Source: Pseudomonas laurylsulfatiphila
GTDB lineage: Bacteria > Pseudomonadota > Gammaproteobacteria > Pseudomonadales > Pseudomonadaceae
DNA length: 64,000 bases
Reading direction: 5' to 3'
NCBI RefSeq assembly: GCF_002934665.1
Contig: NZ_NIRS01000001.1
Span: forward strand, 1,116,001-1,180,000
This document shows, piece after piece, positions 61,885 through 64,000 of the stretch. The notes below the pieces were generated by a model. It had not been told where the DNA came from. It did not search any database and saw only the letters and a list, made by a program, of their open reading frames with translations. Both the position numbers and the translations under genes were made by a program. Position 1 is the first letter of the stretch. Each line of letters opens with the position of its first letter.

Positions 61885-64000
61885 TTACTGCCAGCCAAAC
61901 CGCCGGATGTAGAACCCCTTCACCGCCTGGGTCAGCGCCATGTACGCCAGCAGGATCACCGGCAGGAACGCGAAGTACAGCGATGGCAATGCCTGCAGCT
62001 TGAAGTAATGCGCCAGCGGTCCCATCGGCAGGAAAATCCCCACGGCCATGATCAACCCGGTCATCACCAGCAACGGCATGGCCGCGCGGCTTTGCAGGAA
62101 CGGGATCTTCGGCGTGCGGATCATGTGCACGATCAGTGTCTGGGTCAGCAGCCCGACCACGAACCAGCCGGACTGGAACAGGGTCTGGTGATCCGGGGTG
62201 TTGGCATCGAACACGTACCACATCAAGGCGAACGTGGTGATGTCGAAGATCGAACTGATCGGCCCGAAAAACAGCATGAAGCGCCCGACATCCGCCGGCT
62301 GCCAGCGCTGCGGTTGCTTGAGCATCTCGTCGTCGACGTTATCGAACGGAATGGCAATCTGCGAAATGTCATAGAGCAGGTTCTGCACCAGCAGGTGCAT
62401 CGGCAGCATCGGCAGGAAGGGGATGAACGCACTGGCCACCAGCACCGAGAACACGTTGCCGAAGTTCGAACTGGCGGTCATCTTGATGTACTTGAGCATG
62501 TTGGCGAAGGTGCGGCGCCCTTCCAGCACGCCCTCCTCCAGCACCATCAGGCTCTTTTCCAGCAGGATGATGTCGGCCGCCTCCTTGGCGATGTCCACGG
62601 CGCTGTCCACGGAAATACCGATGTCGGCCGTGCGCAGGGCCGGGGCGTCGTTGATGCCGTCGCCCATGAAACCGACCACATGGCCGTTGCCCTTGAGCAG
62701 TCGGACGATGCGCTCCTTGTGCGACGGCGTCAGTTTGGCGAAGACGTTGGTGGTTTCCACGGCTTTCGCCAGTTCGGTGTCGCTCATGCGTTCGATGTCG
62801 TTGCCCATCAGCAGACCCTGCTGCTCCAGGCCGACTTCGCGGCAGATCTTCGCCGTCACCAGCTCGTTGTCGCCGGTCAGCACTTTCACCGCCACGCCGT
62901 GGGCCGCCAGCGCCTTGAGGGCCGGCGCGGTGCTTTCTTTCGGCGGATCGAGAAAGGCTACGTAACCGATCAGCGTCAGGGCCTGTTCATCGGCCAGGCT
63001 GTAGGTGTCGCGACCTTCGATCATCGGCCGCGCTGCGACCGCCACCACCCGCAGGCCCTCGGCGTTGAACGTGGCCGTGACCTGACGGATTCGCGCCAGC
63101 AGTTCTTCGGTCAAGACATCATCGACTTCGCCGTGACGCACCCGCGAGCACACCGCCAGCACCTCTTCTACCGCCCCCTTGCAGATCAGCAGGTGCGGCT
63201 GATCGCGCTCGGCGACCACCACCGACATGCGCCGGCGAGTGAAGTCGAACGGAATCTCGTCGACCTTGCGAAACGCCGTGCCGACTTTCAATTCACGATG
63301 GATTTCGACGTGTTCGAGCACCGCCACATCCAGCAGGTTTTTCAAGCCGGTCTGGTAGTAGCTGTTGAGGTAGGCCATTTCCAGCACGTCATCGGAATCG
63401 TTGCCCCAGACGTCGACGTTGCGCGCCAGGAAGATCTTGTCCTGGGTCAGGGTGCCGGTCTTGTCGGTGCACAGCACGTCCATGGCGCCGAAGTTCTGGA
63501 TCGCGTCGAGGCGTTTGACGATGACTTTCTTGCGCGACAGGAACACCGCGCCCTTGGCCAGGGTCGAGGTGACGATCATCGGCAGCATTTCCGGGGTCAG
63601 ACCCACGGCAATCGACAGCGCGAACAGCAGCGCTTCGGTCCAGTCGCCCTTGGTGAAACCGTTGATAAACAACACCAGCGGCGCCATCACGAACATGAAG
63701 CGGATCAACAGCCAGCTGACTTTGTTGACGCCGGTCTGGAACGAAGTCGGCGCGCGATCCGTCGCACCGACCCGCTGAGCCAGGGCACCGAAATAGGTGC
63801 TGTTGCCGGTGGTGAGGATCACCGCCATGGCCGTGCCGGACACCACGTTGGTGCCCATGAAAAGGATGTTGTCCAGGTCCAGCGGGTTGAGCGTGTCGCG
63901 GTCCTGCTGCCGGGAAAATTTTTCCACCGGCATCGATTCGCCGGTCATGGCCGCCTGACTGACGAACAGGTCCTTGGCGCTGAGCACCCGGCAATCGGCG
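61885..64000 (-). CDS. mgtA: Magnesium-translocating P-type ATPase MgtA, C-terminal part
   Basis: At least 704 residues are present; the N-terminus lies beyond base 64000. P-type ATPase motifs: the actuator TGES (VSQAAMTGESMPVEK), the phosphorylation site CTDKTGTLTQDK, the hinge MGDGINDAPALRTADIG, and C-terminal helices ending KGFYIRRFGWQ. MgtA imports Mg2+ under limitation. Downstream mgtC on the same strand, with a REPIN in the gap, supports an Mg2+-responsive unit; the leader and promoter are outside the window. Confidence 0.95.
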   Translation of the reverse strand, partial: ADCRVLSAKDLFVSQAAMTGESMPVEKFSRQQDRDTLNPLDLDNILFMGTNVVSGTAMAVILTTGNSTYFGALAQRVGATDRAPTSFQTGVNKVSWLLIRFMFVMAPLVLFINGFTKGDWTEALLFALSIAVGLTPEMLPMIVTSTLAKGAVFLSRKKVIVKRLDAIQNFGAMDVLCTDKTGTLTQDKIFLARNVDVWGNDSDDVLEMAYLNSYYQTGLKNLLDVAVLEHVEIHRELKVGTAFRKVDEIPFDFTRRRMSVVVAERDQPHLLICKGAVEEVLAVCSRVRHGEVDDVLTEELLARIRQVTATFNAEGLRVVAVAARPMIEGRDTYSLADEQALTLIGYVAFLDPPKESTAPALKALAAHGVAVKVLTGDNELVTAKICREVGLEQQGLLMGNDIERMSDTELAKAVETTNVFAKLTPSHKERIVRLLKGNGHVVGFMGDGINDAPALRTADIGISVDSAVDIAKEAADIILLEKSLMVLEEGVLEGRRTFANMLKYIKMTASSNFGNVFSVLVASAFIPFLPMLPMHLLVQNLLYDISQIAIPFDNVDDEMLKQPQRWQPADVGRFMLFFGPISSIFDITTFALMWYVFDANTPDHQTLFQSGWFVVGLLTQTLIVHMIRTPKIPFLQSRAAMPLLVMTGLIMAVGIFLPMGPLAHYFKLQALPSLYFAFLPVILLAYMALTQAVKGFYIRRFGWQ

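Overview
The window is a chromosomal segment of a high-GC gammaproteobacterium. It is almost certainly a Pseudomonas of the P. fluorescens group. The evidence is the gene families (paa cluster, OprD-type porin, FecIRA, DUF6124, EvgS-like hybrid kinase) and many copies of the REP/REPIN repeats typical of these genomes, with arms such as TGTGGGAGCGAGC or TGTAGGAGCTGGC. No rRNA, tRNA, CRISPR array, prophage or insertion sequence with a transposase was seen.

Layout. 1-314: 3' end of a chemotaxis receptor. 631-2307: MHS-family symporter. 2447-4752: PepSY protein, OmpR-type regulator and sensor kinase operon. 5125-7669: patatin-like lipase, QueD, alpha/beta hydrolase. 7859-11527: cytosine deaminase, an unusual DapF-like protein, a YbjJ-like MFS. 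11641-15687: fecI-fecR-fecA ferric citrate signalling and uptake. 15865-17259: ExuT-like MFS. 17979-40853: aromatic amine and phenylacetate catabolism. 41107-46751: LuxR regulator, class III aminotransferase, polyamine-type binding protein, and a divergent enoyl-CoA hydratase/thiolase pair. 47059-49769: EmrAB-type efflux pair. 49792-56520: AhpD-like protein, MscS channel with a cyclic-nucleotide-type domain, two isochorismatase-fold hydrolases, pirin, LysR regulator, DkgB. 56524-60900: EvgS/EvgA-like phosphorelay with a small degenerate receiver protein beside it. 61028-64000: MgtC and the C-terminal part of the MgtA magnesium P-type ATPase.

The central theme is phenylethylamine and phenylacetate degradation. 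TynA (periplasmic copper amine oxidase) makes phenylacetaldehyde, and FeaR is its expected activator. PaaK makes phenylacetyl-CoA. PaaABCDE forms the ring epoxide, PaaG isomerises it, PaaZ opens the ring and oxidises the aldehyde, and PaaJ, PaaF and PaaH complete beta-oxidation-like steps. PaaI removes stalled CoA esters, PaaX represses, and PaaY is a thioesterase-type accessory protein. A DUF485 protein, an SSS permease and an OprD-type porin bring phenylacetate in. A dedicated phenylacetaldehyde dehydrogenase (FeaB/PadA) is not in the window.

No clearly new defence or mobile system was found. The most notable signals are: REPIN subclasses with arm-specific lengths, three of which sit inside operons; a ~0.6 kb element with inverted ends splitting the paa cluster; a DapF-fold protein with serines at both catalytic cysteine positions; a receiver-like protein lacking its phospho-aspartate; and several inverted repeats in regulatory gaps. 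All calls come from reading the sequence only; no database search was run.
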